Origin: Epiperipatus broadwayi | Lineage: Eukaryota; Onychophora; Udeonychophora; Euonychophora; Peripatidae | Length of the DNA: 64,000 nucleotides | Assembly: GCA_028023455.1 (NCBI GenBank) | Contig: JAQFVV010012534.1 | Span: forward strand, 2,898,558 to 2,962,557 | Direction of reading: 5' to 3' | In this document: piece by piece, positions 34,036 to 45,600 of the stretch | Numbering within the stretch: position 1 is the stretch's first letter | Layout of the letters: each line of letters begins with the position of its first letter | The notes under the pieces: model-generated | Database searches by the model: none | What the model saw: the letters and a program-made list of their open reading frames with translations, nothing else | What the model was told of the DNA's origin: nothing | Program-made: the position numbers and the translations under genes

Positions 34036-34404
34036 TATTATTTTAAAATAAATATGTTGACAATATTTTTAGAAATTATAAATTATTAATAAAAATATTT
34101 TTATTACTTTAAGGTAAAATAGTTTTTGGAAGTATTATTTAAAGTTTATTGCACTTATATGGTTTCAAAACAATACTGTTAACATTTAAAATTGTAATGA
34201 TAGTTTAAAGTAATAAATTTCAAATTTATAAATGATAAATATGGATGTGAATTTATTTATATTGTTAAATGTTTTTATTAGCAAACATGATAAAAAATAG
34301 TTAAAAATAATGGAATAAAAGAGCAGGGTATAAGATTTTATTCAAGAATGCACTATTTAAAACATAGTGAAATATAAAAGACTTCTTGATTATATGTAAT
34401 AAAA

Positions 34405-34470
34405 AGGCTTCATGGTATAATAATGCATTTTTGCCATGTCCACATATATGGGTTTGAATCCAGACTTGAT
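34405..34470 (+). repeat. tRNA-derived SINE relic
   Basis: The A-box-like TGGTATAATAA (34413-34423) matches the consensus at 10 of 11 positions. The B-box-like GGTTTGAATCC (34451-34461) also matches at 10 of 11. The spacing is about right for a tRNA. 'TTGCCAT' between them could be an anticodon loop with GCC, suggesting tRNA-Gly origin. The acceptor stem is not preserved. Confidence 0.45.
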
Positions 34471-34479
34471 AAAATAACT

Positions 34480-35580
34480 TTTTGAAATTCCATGTAAGCT
34501 TAAGATTTTTTTGTCAAGTACTTGCACTATATCCAGTCCTGATAATCATTCAGTATATTGGGTATGAGTATCTAAATATTTTGAGATAGATAATAAAACA
34601 AGAGTGGAAATTCACTTAAACTATCACCACTTTACAGTCGATAAGCCTGATGAGCTGTACCTTTCTTTTCACTATTCCTCTATGGAAGGCAACTAATGTG
34701 AAGTGGACTATTTAGATGTAAGCAGTAAAAAGGTAAATATATAATAAAAAATTGTTATTGGTAAGTTTAAATCAAAATAATACATTGTTTTAAATATTAA
34801 TGATTAATTAGATTTGAGTTAGATATGACAAAAATTTGTCTCCAACTAGTTTTTTAATCGTTAGGTAAACAAATAGAAAGATTAAAGAGAAGCTTAATAT
34901 ATGTATGGATTCCTTTTTGACTTTGAAGATCATAGTATTTAGCACTGATTCAATTAAGTGGAATAAAAATATAACTGATTAATTTCATAATAAGTGTTTG
35001 TATAAGAAGGAAATTCTGGTACTCCTCGAAATAAATAGTTTAATAAGAGGAGATAATGAATTAGAGACTGTTATATAAATTCTATGGATAGCCTAGAATA
35101 AATTTTCTTACCAATAATATATTTAGATAGACAAATAATACTATTTCATCCTAGAAGTAATGAGTTTATCTACAGGAGATAGTGCATTATCAGCTTTAGA
35201 ATCATTGTTTTTGTAATTCAAAATAGCTAATTTCAATTTTTAGTTTCAAATAACAAATTTATTCACACTAAGAAGATACATATGGATATCATTTAACCTC
35301 TTTCTTATTATAGGTTACATGCTTACTATGTACAGTGGCTCTACAATGAAAACAATAAATAAGAAATCTAATGGTAAAAAAAAAAATTACATAAAAATAA
35401 GCTACTTAGGAATTATTTGGGTCAATTAGTTGACCACCAAATTCAGAGTTTTAACAATAAATAACAATTAAATGGAAGTGGCTGAATTATATTAATGTGA
35501 CAACTTGTAGACTCTGCATAGGAGTCATTATGTCCACTTTGTTAATTTTGCCATGACAGTATGATAAGTACCTAAGTGTT
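34480..35580. other. AT-rich DNA, nothing recognised
   Basis: A slightly GC-richer patch at 34600-34720 could not be assigned. Confidence 0.55.
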
Positions 35581-35584
35581 TTGA

Positions 35585-37910
35585 TCTTCAGATCTCCAGT
35601 TGGTCCCATGTCTGACTGGCTAACCAGTGCTGGCATACTTTCCAATCGTATTCTTTGGCCTCACCAAGTAACTTGAGAAAAAGCTCTTCTGGATTATTAT
35701 TCAATCCATTGTCAAAGACTCTCTTATTTTTCACTTTCCATATAGCAAAATTTACAAAGGTCACCAGTCTAATTTTACCATAAAGGCCACCCTTTACTGC
35801 CTTTGCAATATTTGTAACTGTAATGTCAGTTTCCCTGAATCTTTTAAGGGCACAATAACAAAGATTATTCCATATTTCACATTGATCTAGGATATGGCTC
35901 ATTGTCTCTTCATTTTTATTACACATCGAGAAAATTGGATCTATTCTATATCCCCACCTGTAACACAGCAAAGTGCATGTTGGGAGGGCTCCGAGGTTGA
36001 CTTTTATCAAGAAATCCACCAGCTTAGGTTTGAGTCTTATCCTTTTTGCCAAACTAGCAAACCTGGGAATGCTGATTGAGAGAAGACTCTCCACTGTCGA
36101 CTCATTGTTCTGTGCCATACTAAATGCTTTCCAATAGTTAAGCTTGAAGCCAAACATAGTCGCTGATCTATTAGTTTTCCCTACAATCATAGACACTTGT
36201 TATTGCAGCCCAAAGCTTGTTTGTTTGGGTGGAGGATGATCCATTGGTCCTACCTTCACCTATGGCAAGGGGCTTTCCATACATGGGTTTTGGCTAAATA
36301 GTTTTACTAGTATATTATATGTCCTTTGAAATAGGAATGTGGAGATTGAATGTAGTCCAGGCCTATTATGAGCCTTCGGTTTTTAGAGAAGACTGACTTA
36401 TGACTGAGATTTTTCCACCCCAACATAGTCTTCTGCATTGCGTTTCCACCTTGTGAATGAATGCCCTTGTAGGGGAAAACCCAGCTAGAAAATATGTGAT
36501 TTTTCGTAATACTATGGCATTAAGAAAAGCGACCTTTTCCAACAATGACAAACAAACCTTTGATAGCAAGGTAACTGAATTTACAACTTTATTTAACAGG
36601 GACTCTTCAAGCTCCTTCCTCATGATGTAAGGAGGAAGGCCAACATGAATCCTAGAAACTTTTGTGAAGTTGCTCTGAATCTCCCCAGGTTTTGCTTTCC
36701 TGATTTGATTGACCACATAGCTGACTTGGCCTCATTGACTCTTAGATGAAATTCACTAGAAAAGTGATCCAAAATATCCTCTAGCCCAGCAAACTCATCC
36801 TGAGATGAGAGACACCACCACATCATCCATGTAGAAAACTTGATGAATGTTCTCTCTCAGAAAAGGTATGGCAACACCCAAGAGTGTTGCCTCAATGCGC
36901 AACAGCAATGGGTTTATATAGGCTATAAAAAGGAGTGCACTTAGAGGTGAGCCCTGTGGGATGGAAACGCTTGGCTGAAATCCTGTAGCAATTCAACCAT
37001 CCAATGAGAGAAACACTTCTCTATTTTATACAAGGTTCTCAATCATTTGGAGATATGCCTTGGGCACTTGGAGCTCTTCCAGTACATTAAGGAGCACATC
37101 GATCCTGATGCAGTCAAAGGCACCAGCAAAGTTTAATTAAACTGCAACTGGCTGGGACATTTTTTCCCTGCGAACATGATTGACAATGAGGTGAAATCAG
37201 CTGATGGCATCTGCTGTAGAGCTACCCTTTTTTGCAACCTTGTAGGCAGAGAGCTGACTGATGATATTCTCCTGGATGTCATCTTTTATCAGACCCTCAA
37301 TGGTCTTTATGAGAAGAGGGCTCATTGAGATTGACCTGAGATTTTCAAAGTCACTAGGGCCCTCTGGTTTTTTAAGCAAAGGCACCATAGCAATGGGATA
37401 GAACTCTTGAATGTCCCAACTGTTCTCTGCTAGGAGGTCCACCATCCTTTTAATGATTGTGATGGTAAATGATCTTAGGTGTACCAGCAGGAATTTTGGT
37501 ATTCCATGCAGCCCAGGATGTGTTCCATCCAGGAGTGCTTTAAGTTTTGCCAATATTCTGGCTTCGGTGATTTTATGTGGCTCCTTGTCCATCTTCTTAA
37601 AATTTCTGCGGGTTCCTGTTATATCTAATGGTTGAAGCTTTTTCCCATAATAATTCCTGATCCTGAGCAGCATAGATTCACCTACATATTTTCTTTCATT
37701 TATCTCAATTGATTTTGGGGCTATGGAGTTTCTGCCAGACCCAAGGTCCCATTTAAGGTAACCCTTGTCCAGCAATGTTGATCATTTAGATACTGCCTAG
37801 CTCTCTTTATTGAGAGATATTCTGCAATGGCTTTTTGTTTGACTCTATATCTATTCTTAAGATCAATGATACCATGAATGTTTTGACTTTCATAAGGCAA
37901 GGTCTCCAAT
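35585..37910 (-). pseudogene. LINE ORF2 relic 2, near full RT plus C-terminal zinc-binding region
   Basis: This minus-strand non-LTR retrotransposon is split into several frames by stops and shifts. From 5' to 3' it has an N-terminal region (about 37910-37780) and then the RT fingers with LDGTHPGLHGIPKFLL and LRSISMSPLLIKTIEG (within 37775-37197). A damaged motif A follows as FAGAFDCI (about 37115). Motif B reads SIPQGSPLSALLF (about 36960-36922) and motif C FYMDDVVV (about 36840-36815). Next is a thumb and linker (36826-36366), and last a 202-codon open stretch (36196-35588). That last stretch has a zf-RVT-like C-x2-C...H...C (SMCNKNEETMSHILDQC) and a Trp-rich end. The catalytic aspartates survive although the frame does not. 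No endonuclease or ORF1 was seen. It shares order and sequence style with 19561-20875. Confidence 0.8.
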
Positions 37911-37914
37911 TCAT

Positions 37915-38765
37915 TGGCAATTCTATTCAGTTCACTAATTTCAATTTTTAATTGCTAAATTTAAAAAAATATATATTCAAAAACATTTAACATATAAAAA
38001 TTATTAATAAATGTTTATACGAATAAAAAATAAAAAAATAAAATATTGACCAATATATGTTAAATAAAGCAAATTTTGTATTTAATGTTTTATTGGTTTA
38101 ATAATTTAGAAATTTGTAAATTGTATAATAAAAACTTTTTTTTTCAATATTTATTTTATTTTAAATGTATTTAACTAATTCATGGAATATATTATTTAAT
38201 AATAATACTGTGTTTGAACACAAAACTCAGATACAATAAAGGTTAATTATTAATTCTTTATATATAACAAAAATATTTGTTTACATGCAAATAATTTAGG
38301 TTTAATATCTTTCTCTAACCGTCACTTTTTAATATATTGGATTTAACATATAGTGAAAATAAGTAGCAACTAGTTTCATTTAGATACAGCCTTCCATTCA
38401 TATCATTGTTTTTTATTATATTACCATAGTAATCTATCATGATTACTTATATTTTCAGTCAAATTGCAAAACATAATGTAAAATTGTATTTAGAATTCTG
38501 TTCTTTTGATTAGTCTGCAGTTTAGTCTTTTGAATTTGCAGTTGTATATTTTAGAATAAACTGAATATAAATCGATTGAATTTGATCATAACAAATATTA
38601 TTATAGCTAGAGCTGTGATTTCAAAATATTTAGATTGAGTCAATATTGCTTGAAAATATTAAATTTGTCTATGTAATATATAAATTTTATGTAAAAGTTT
38701 AACACCATAATATAAAAAAATAAATCTATTGACAGCAAAGACATTATATTATCACCATTTCCTAT
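37915..38765. other. AT-rich DNA, nothing recognised
   Basis: No gene or repeat was recognised before the foldback copy begins. Confidence 0.6.
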
Positions 38766-38769
38766 GCTT

Positions 38770-39466
38770 ACACAAGCTGAAAAAAGAGGCAAAATTTCTC
38801 CATATAAATGTTCCATCCAATGCAACCCAGAATACAATAGATGCAAAAAGGTTTGGACATAAAATCCCTCTCTAATGCCTACTCATCTAATATTCCAAAA
38901 ATAGTTTTTAGTTTGTGACTTTTATAGTGAGGAACCCTGGACTTGAGAGCTCTGTATCTAGATCTTAGGATTTAATGCAACTCTCCAGCATCCATCTTTT
39001 ATCTTTTTAATTAACTATAAAGCTATGTGTTCAAAATGAAAACACAATTATGTTTTCAATTCAAGCTAATTTTCATGTATAATTATATAGATGTGAACCC
39101 AGTTCAGCATCTGTACATTTTTGTGCCTCTGGTTCTTTAATAACCACAGTCACCATTATTCTATTTGGCAGGATTGACATTAAACCTTTAAACATCAAAT
39201 GACCACAATTCCCTATGGTTATACAAGCTTTTAAAAAGAGATAAAGGGTGGGTATTGGAGGGTTGCATTAGATCCTAAGATCTAGGTGCAATTCTCACAA
39301 ATCCAAGGCTTTTCACTGATGAAAGCCACAAGCTAGAAACTAGACTTGGGATATTGGATGAGTAGGCACTAGATAGGGAATTTATGCACAAACCAACTTG
39401 TATCCATTGATTTCATTGGCTTAAACTGGTTGGCATGAAGAGGTTTGCCTCTGTTTTGACAGCAAG
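38770..39466. mobile_element. Foldback element, copy 2 (diverged)
   Basis: It is the same family as 23388-24090. Its left arm (about 38780-39060) carries 'taaaatccctctctaatgcc' and 'ctagatcttaggatt'. Its right arm (about 39247-39466) carries 'ttgcattagatcctaag', 'gatattggatgagtaggc' and the end 'gaagaggtttgcctctgttt'. The arms have diverged considerably and the centre differs, so this is an older insertion. The left-arm hammerhead is degraded beyond recognition. Confidence 0.7.
39301..39359 (+). ncRNA. Hammerhead, foldback copy 2 right arm (cleavage triplet mutated)
   Basis: AUCCAA pairs with UUGGAU, and CUGAUGA (39316-39322) and GAAA (39336-39339) are intact. Stem II AGC-CACAA-GCU still pairs. 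The triplet is GAC instead of GUC, so U16.1 is lost and cleavage is not expected. Confidence 0.55.
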
Positions 39467-39601
39467 GACACTAGATATAATTACCGAGAAAGTTACAGTG
39501 TCAGATGTTGTGAAGATAATTGTCTATAATAATGATTTCCCCCCAAATAAGTGATAAAAGAACATAAAAAATTAAAAATTTGTATTTAAAAAAACATTAT
39601 A

Positions 39602-40099
39602 TATATATCAATATCATATATTTCAAATCAACAAGCAAGTTTCATTAAGAAAATTTATAAAGGAATATGTGATATTGTATTTTATGCACCACCTACATTA
39701 AATAAATTAATAAACAATGCAAAGGATAAAACTTTATTTACAAATAAAAATTGTATCATTTACAAATGGATGTGTGGGTGTGGCCATGGATATATAAGTG
39801 AATCGAGGTGCACATTGGAAAAAAGAACAAAGAAACACTTATTGTTATTTAAAAGGGTTCAAAATACAAAACAAAATTTTAAAAATAATGATAATTTATC
39901 AGCTTCTGTCTTTTATGACCATAATAAATCATGTATATATGATTTCGATTTTAATTATAACAATGTAAAAATATTGGAAACTGAAAGAAATAATAATAAA
40001 AGGAAAATTAAAGAGGTGATGTTGATATGTAAATACAAGCAACATTTGGTTAATAGGCAAGCAGCAAACATTAAGATCACAGAATTATGGGAAAGTTGA
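39602..40099 (+). pseudogene. PLE relic 2: linker and GIY-YIG endonuclease
   Basis: This is the C-terminal part of a PLE from a different lineage than 26583-29246. The frame is open from about 39602 to the stop at 40097-40099. It shows the conserved linker VFYAPPTLNKLINNAKDK (39677-39730) and a cysteine pair CGCGHGYIS. This is followed by a GIY-YIG-like core with K.R..KHL, then YDHNKSC (the N-x-H region) and a C-terminal ETERNNNKRKIKEVM containing the expected catalytic Glu. The canonical GxT after YIG reads S-E-S. The RT half is missing. It ends with NRQAANIKITELW, also seen in relic 3. Confidence 0.78.
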
Positions 40100-40133
40100 C
40101 ATCATAGAATTATGGGAAAGATGACATTTTAAA

Positions 40134-40182
40134 CGTGATAGTTGAAAAAGCTACAAGTTAGTTGAAAGCGCTCCTAAGTGAC
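40134..40182 (+). ncRNA. Degenerate hammerhead downstream of PLE relic 2
   Basis: It lies 35 bases after the GIY-YIG stop, where the downstream pseudo-LTR would be. Stem II AGCUA-CAAGU-UAGUU has five pairs and is followed by GAAA. A minimal stem III (A, G / C, U around CG) and the triplet CUC come next. The short stem I is UAG/CUA. The box reads UUGAAAA against CUGANGA, with two mismatches. It is inactive as it stands, but the architecture is clear. Confidence 0.4.
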
Positions 40183-40189
40183 GGTTTAT

Positions 40190-41400
40190 ACATATATTTT
40201 TTATAAGCTTTTAAATAGTGTATTTTTAAATATTTATTTATAAATTTGTGTATATTATTTTGAATAAATACAGACATCGATTTATAATATTATATATATA
40301 TAAACAGATTCATGCTCTTGTAACATATATGATAAACCTAAGTAATCAGTGATTATCAGATGATAGTGCATTTAAATCTGCAGATCAATTTCTGACTTCT
40401 GATTTTGCCAATGAGTCTTGGAATACAATTCTAGAAATACTACAATTCTGAATTTAGCAACAACCTTTGACCCCATTACACTATAAAAGCTAAAATTCTA
40501 TAATTTAAAACACCTCTAAAGTTTTGAACCCAAGCTAACTTGATTAAATAATTATATAAATCTAAACTTTGATCAGTATAACCTCAATCCTTTGTTAATT
40601 GCGGCCACCTTTTCCCTTTGGCTAGGAATATTAATATAAACATTAAAGCATTTATTTTTTACTTGGCACAATATTGTAAATTTGAGTAATTCTTGATTAT
40701 CATATTGACAGATTATTTAAATTCCAATCCCGAGATCAGTTGTGCACTTATATAATATATAATGTAAATTTGTTAAAGGCAAAGATCTTTCCATCTCTCA
40801 AACAAACAACATTAAAATCTTACAGAAACTTGTAACTCCAATTATCAATACAACAAAATGAGTCTCATTTTATTTCAGATCACCAATGCACTTATACTGA
40901 ATAAAATTTCATTCTACAGTCAGTGAGACTCATTGGTTACACATATTTTTTGTGCAATTGTTGGCAATATTTTTACCTTTAACATATATATTTTCAGTCA
41001 TATATTTTTAATATTATGCATTAAGATCAGTAGCCTAATGTATCTTTATATTCCTTATTATTAAATAACATAATATATTAATATTTATATAATTTAGATG
41101 GAAGAAATATTGTCATGCACAATAAATAGAGTGCACTACACCTCAAGAATGTTTTAAAAGAATGGATAGCCCACCCACTCTTAAATCTACTATTAAAAAG
41201 ATCAGCATTCATTGACAGTGCTTAAAATAGAACATGGTCTTATTTAAAATCTATATTTTAAAATTAGTTTATTATTTACAAAGGACAGAGAAAATAGCAT
41301 TATGTTATACAAACAAATCATTACACTTCTATGAATATTACATATTAAAAAAGAGATAATTTTACATTGTGTCTATGTATAAATTCATTATCAAGTAAAT
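40190..41400. other. AT-rich DNA, nothing recognised
   Basis: No gene. The first 100 bases may be the 3' end of PLE relic 2. Confidence 0.6.
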
Positions 41401-41406
41401 TTCCTT

Positions 41407-41547
41407 GTATAGTTTAGTGCAATGGAGGAGTGTCAGACTTTGGAGTCTAAAATCCAGGAACAAATTTTAGTTTTGGCGCTTCTGATACTTTAGCTTCTTA
41501 AGAACTCTTGAGCAATAAAGAAAGTTATTTTTATTATTATTATTATT
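41407..41547 (+). repeat. tRNA-derived SINE with ATT tail
   Basis: The A-box-like TAGTTTAGTGC (41411-41421) matches at 10 of 11 positions. An anticodon-stem-like AGACT-TTGG-AGTCT (41436-41449) and a weak B-box region (GGAACAAATTTTA) follow. After the tRNA part comes 'TTGGCGCTTCTGATACTTT', and the copy ends in a TTTTATTATTATTATT tail. The GGCGC following the tRNA part is also seen at 55228-55262 on the minus strand. Confidence 0.5.
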
Positions 41548-42214
41548 CACATTCATATCGGCTTTTTCAAACCAAATTGTGCAAACGCTTTTTGCGAGTG
41601 TTAAATAATAAATGAATACCCTCTGACCCATACAAGATATAGAATTTATGCAGCAATAAAAGGAATCTCTTATTACTACGACTCAAATATTTATATATGA
41701 ACAAATCTGAAGTACTGGCACAGAAGGTGTGACTATAGAACAGTCACTTTGAATTACTATATATAACTTATGAATGAATGACGCCAATGAAATTTACTAG
41801 AATTTACTGAACGTCATTCCAACTGAAATTAATCATATATATAAATCAGCATTTATTTTTTATAGTGTCTGTATACAATTGTAATCACATTCATATCGGC
41901 TTTTTCAAACTAAATTGTGCAAATGCTTTTTGCGAGTGTTGGAATGACGTTCAGTAAATTCTAGTAAATTTCATCGGTGTCATTCATTCATAAGTTATAT
42001 ATAGTAATTCAAAGTGACTGTTCTATAGTCACACCTTCTGTGCCAGTACTTCAGATTTGCTCATATATAAATATTTGAGTCATAGTAATAAGAGATTCCT
42101 TTTATTGCTGCATAAATTCTATATCTTGTATGGGTCAGAGGGTATTCATTTATTATTTAACACTCGCAAAAAGCGTTTGCACAATTTGGTTTGAAAAAGC
42201 CGATATGAATGTGA
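41547..42214. repeat. Young 276-bp inverted repeat
   Basis: Arms 41547-41822 and 41939-42214 are inverted copies with about four differences by eye (around 98-99% identity). The first 57 bases of arm 1 occur a third time, in the same orientation as arm 1, at about 41884-41940. The right arm is followed by 'gattacaattgtatacag' and an ATT/ATC tail. The inverse of that sequence precedes the third copy, so the unit looks like the 3' end of a LINE or SINE with a target-primed tail. Each arm contains GAATGAC and GTCATTC strands enclosing about 30 bases. No ORF. Confidence 0.8.
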
Positions 42215-42255
42215 TTACAATTGTATACAGACGCTATACAAAATAAATGCTGATT

Positions 42256-42660
42256 TATTATTATTATTATTATTATTATCATCATCATCATCAATTATAG
42301 TGACTAGATCAAGTGATTTTGATTTATTATTTGAACCAGCATACTTTAAAACTCATTGTAGATATCAGAAATGTTATCTAGGTCCAAGATTTCACAATAT
42401 TTTTATAAAGAACATTGGATTTAATGTTAATGACCTATCAAGGAAAACTTTGAGCAAATTCATTATGGACTGGATTATAATTGATAATAATAAAAAACGT
42501 TTTATTTCTATTTAATTATATATTAATGTTTTTTTTTTATTTTATTTGCATATGTACTTTTGTTAAGCTCCATGCATGATTTTTTATCACAAAGAGATTA
42601 TACGTTTATTAAATTAAATTAAATTAAATTATTATTATTATTATTATTATCATCATCATC
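42256..42660 (+). pseudogene. LINE 3' end relic with ATT/ATC tail
   Basis: The 71-codon frame at 42300-42515 reads like the extreme C-terminus of CR1/Jockey-like LINE proteins. TRSSDFDLLFEP is followed by YLGPRFHNI (compare the common P-R-x-W-N-x-L pattern) and a final amphipathic stretch (DLSRKTLSKFIMDW). A 3' untranslated stretch then ends in repeated AAATT, ATT and ATC units (42605-42660). An identical kind of ATT/ATC tail (42256-42294) immediately precedes it and belongs to the inverted repeat unit. Confidence 0.5.
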
Positions 42661-42664
42661 ATAA

Positions 42665-45600
42665 AGTATGCTTTTACTAGTGTAGAATATTTTCATATAA
42701 ATATGAAAATGAAATTCATATGATGTTACTTCCCATTCACACACACTAAAAATGAATTGTTTTAAACATACGCATTAAAATTTAAAAACAAAAAACAAAA
42801 ACAAAACAAAACATATTTATATTTTTAGTCCATTAGTAACTTTTCACTTTTATCTTATGCCTTGTCAGTCTTGAAATTGTTTGTGTTTTTATACTATATA
42901 TATATACTCAAAAAATGATTGCAATGAGGCATGAATAATATTGCAAAATTAAAACAACTCATTTCTTTATAACTTTTATCAAAATTGAAAAGTATTTAAA
43001 TTCTGATAGTAAATATGTCACTGAAGTTAAAAAAAATCTACTTAGTCTGAAAAGGATGGAGTTCAATCAAATTCTGCTATCCACCAACCTTTCAATTGAA
43101 AAATAAAATAAAATAGGTTACTATGCACTTAAAAACAACCTATCAATAATATTTTTCTATGTTACAAGAATCATAGTAGGTATTTTACTATAAATATATT
43201 TTATTATTATATATGATTTTGAGATTAATATTACATTTTTTATTAGCTTGAGATAATTGTTCTATAAATATTTTAGCAATAAAAATATGGTAGTTAAACT
43301 AACTAACACTTAGAAAGTTTTATCTATTTGATATTTAATGTTTTATATATACACATATATACACATATATGTGTAAATATATCATAATGAAAAGATTATT
43401 ACATCTATCTGCCATGCTCATCATGTTGGTTTTAAATTCAGAGTGAAATTTTAAATTATTGAAAACAATGCAAATGGGATTAGGGTGTCCTACACACACA
43501 TATATACATGTTTAAGAGTCCCTGGTATTTTAAATCTTATATATATATATATTCTAACCTGGTCCATTGTGCATCTCCACCTCCAGACAATATAAATATT
43601 AAATAAAAATGGGTTAGCTCAGTTACAGATTACGTTTGTTATAACAAAAATAATTAATAAATAAAATATTCTGTATTACTATTAAAATGTTCCACTAGCT
43701 CAAATTCAAAATTAAGAATAAGGTTCATTTTATAAAATAAATTAACAAATATTTATTATTTCATGAGACTTGGAAGTGAAAATACAGGTGACCAGAAAGA
43801 TTACATTGAGCCAATATCCCACAGGATGCTACCTCAATTGCATAAGAACACTATCCCCCCTATTACTAACTCAAATAAATAAATTTATAGTATTCTTACA
43901 ACTTTAATAACTCCTACTCATTAAGATTAAACTAATAATTAAATCTTAATCTTTTTATTTATAATAATTTAGCTCAATAAAATCTCAGGTTCATAAAATT
44001 GTTCTAAGTTAATTTTAAAAAAATCACTGTAGTAAAACATGAGAAGGGAATTTTATGTCATACTCTACTACACTTAAACTAATAATAATAATAAATAATA
44101 ATAATATTCTTCATTGGATTGACTAAATTTTATACATCTTTTCTCTTCACTATAATTTTTATTACCATAATAAAATAATATATTATGATATAATATTTTA
44201 TCTTCATATAATAATGTAAAAAATGTGATAGCATTTATAATCTTATGAATAAAGATGTGTGGCAATGGATAGCATATCATTAAACTCTAAAGTATCTATT
44301 ATTTCTTTTTAAATATATCATACTGAATGATGTAGTTAAATTGGAAATCTAGATAGCAAATATATGTGTAGGATCTAGGGAAGAAAAAAACTCAAGTATA
44401 ACTCATAGCATATATCAAAAAGTATCATGGCACAGTGTATCTATAAGAAATAGAGACCTGACCTATTTTGTCCAAAGTCCTCCAATACTATTAATGATGT
44501 CAAGCTATTTCTTCAGCTTTATTAAAACATCAATACTTAAAGAAAAATAGACACTGTCCAAAATAAATATATCAGTTACAGGGCACTGTTAACTGTACTG
44601 TATACCCATGATGATTATAAAATATTATTCATATTCCCTCATCATATCTTATTATAACATCCTATCTTGGGTTTATGTTTATAATACTACTACCAAGCCA
44701 CTATCTTATCATTATTTCCTAAAGATTTATCACATCTTACATCGACAAAATAACTAAGTTGCATTTTCAAAAACAATAAACAAAATTCCATTATAATTAT
44801 AGCAATCTCACTGATCCACAAGAGAAGTTTGCTTACTTCCTTAAATCTATATTCTAAAACATATACAAACTAATCATATAAATACTTTGAACATCCAATA
44901 ATATGAAAGTTTTAAAAAGAATCACATAAATATTTATTATCATGTTTGGTTATATTACTAGTATAAAATTATAGTATGCATATTCCCAAAATAAATATTA
45001 ATCTCATAATGTTTAAAGAGTTGTACAAAATGTGTTTACATATAATTAAAACATTTATACTTCCATTCATTATTATTCATAGGCAATCTAAAAAGAAAAC
45101 AAAATATACTTCATAAAATATCAATATTCATTAACTATTACCAAATGATATTATCTGGTCATCACTTTTTGCAGTCTTCTTTTCCATCCACTAAATATAG
45201 CATTGCATTTATAAAAATACATTTTTACATTTACTTAATGTTCTTATTTAAGCTATTAAATTATTATATTATATGATTTTAATATTATCAATAGATTAAT
45301 GTTCATGTTCCTACTCTTATAAACTAGAAAATTTACATTTAAAATAAATAGTAATAAATGAAAATCATATTTACATAAACTTCAGCTGAAATGAATGCTT
45401 CTTTTTTTATAAGTCCAAATATTTCCATTTTCTTTCTCAAAAATTTTTTTTTTAAATGTTCACTTCAAGAGTAATTCTACAACCTCCCCTGTTGCTATGA
45501 TGATGAACAAGACAATACGTTTCCTGCAGTAAGTTCTGTCTGAACTTCCAGTAGAAAAATCTCAGGTTTAAAAAATGAATAATTAAAAAATATTATGACA

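Noticed and set aside
34648-34680. CTGATGAGCTGTACC as a further hammerhead
   Set aside because: No GAAA follows and no stem II or stem I pairing was found.
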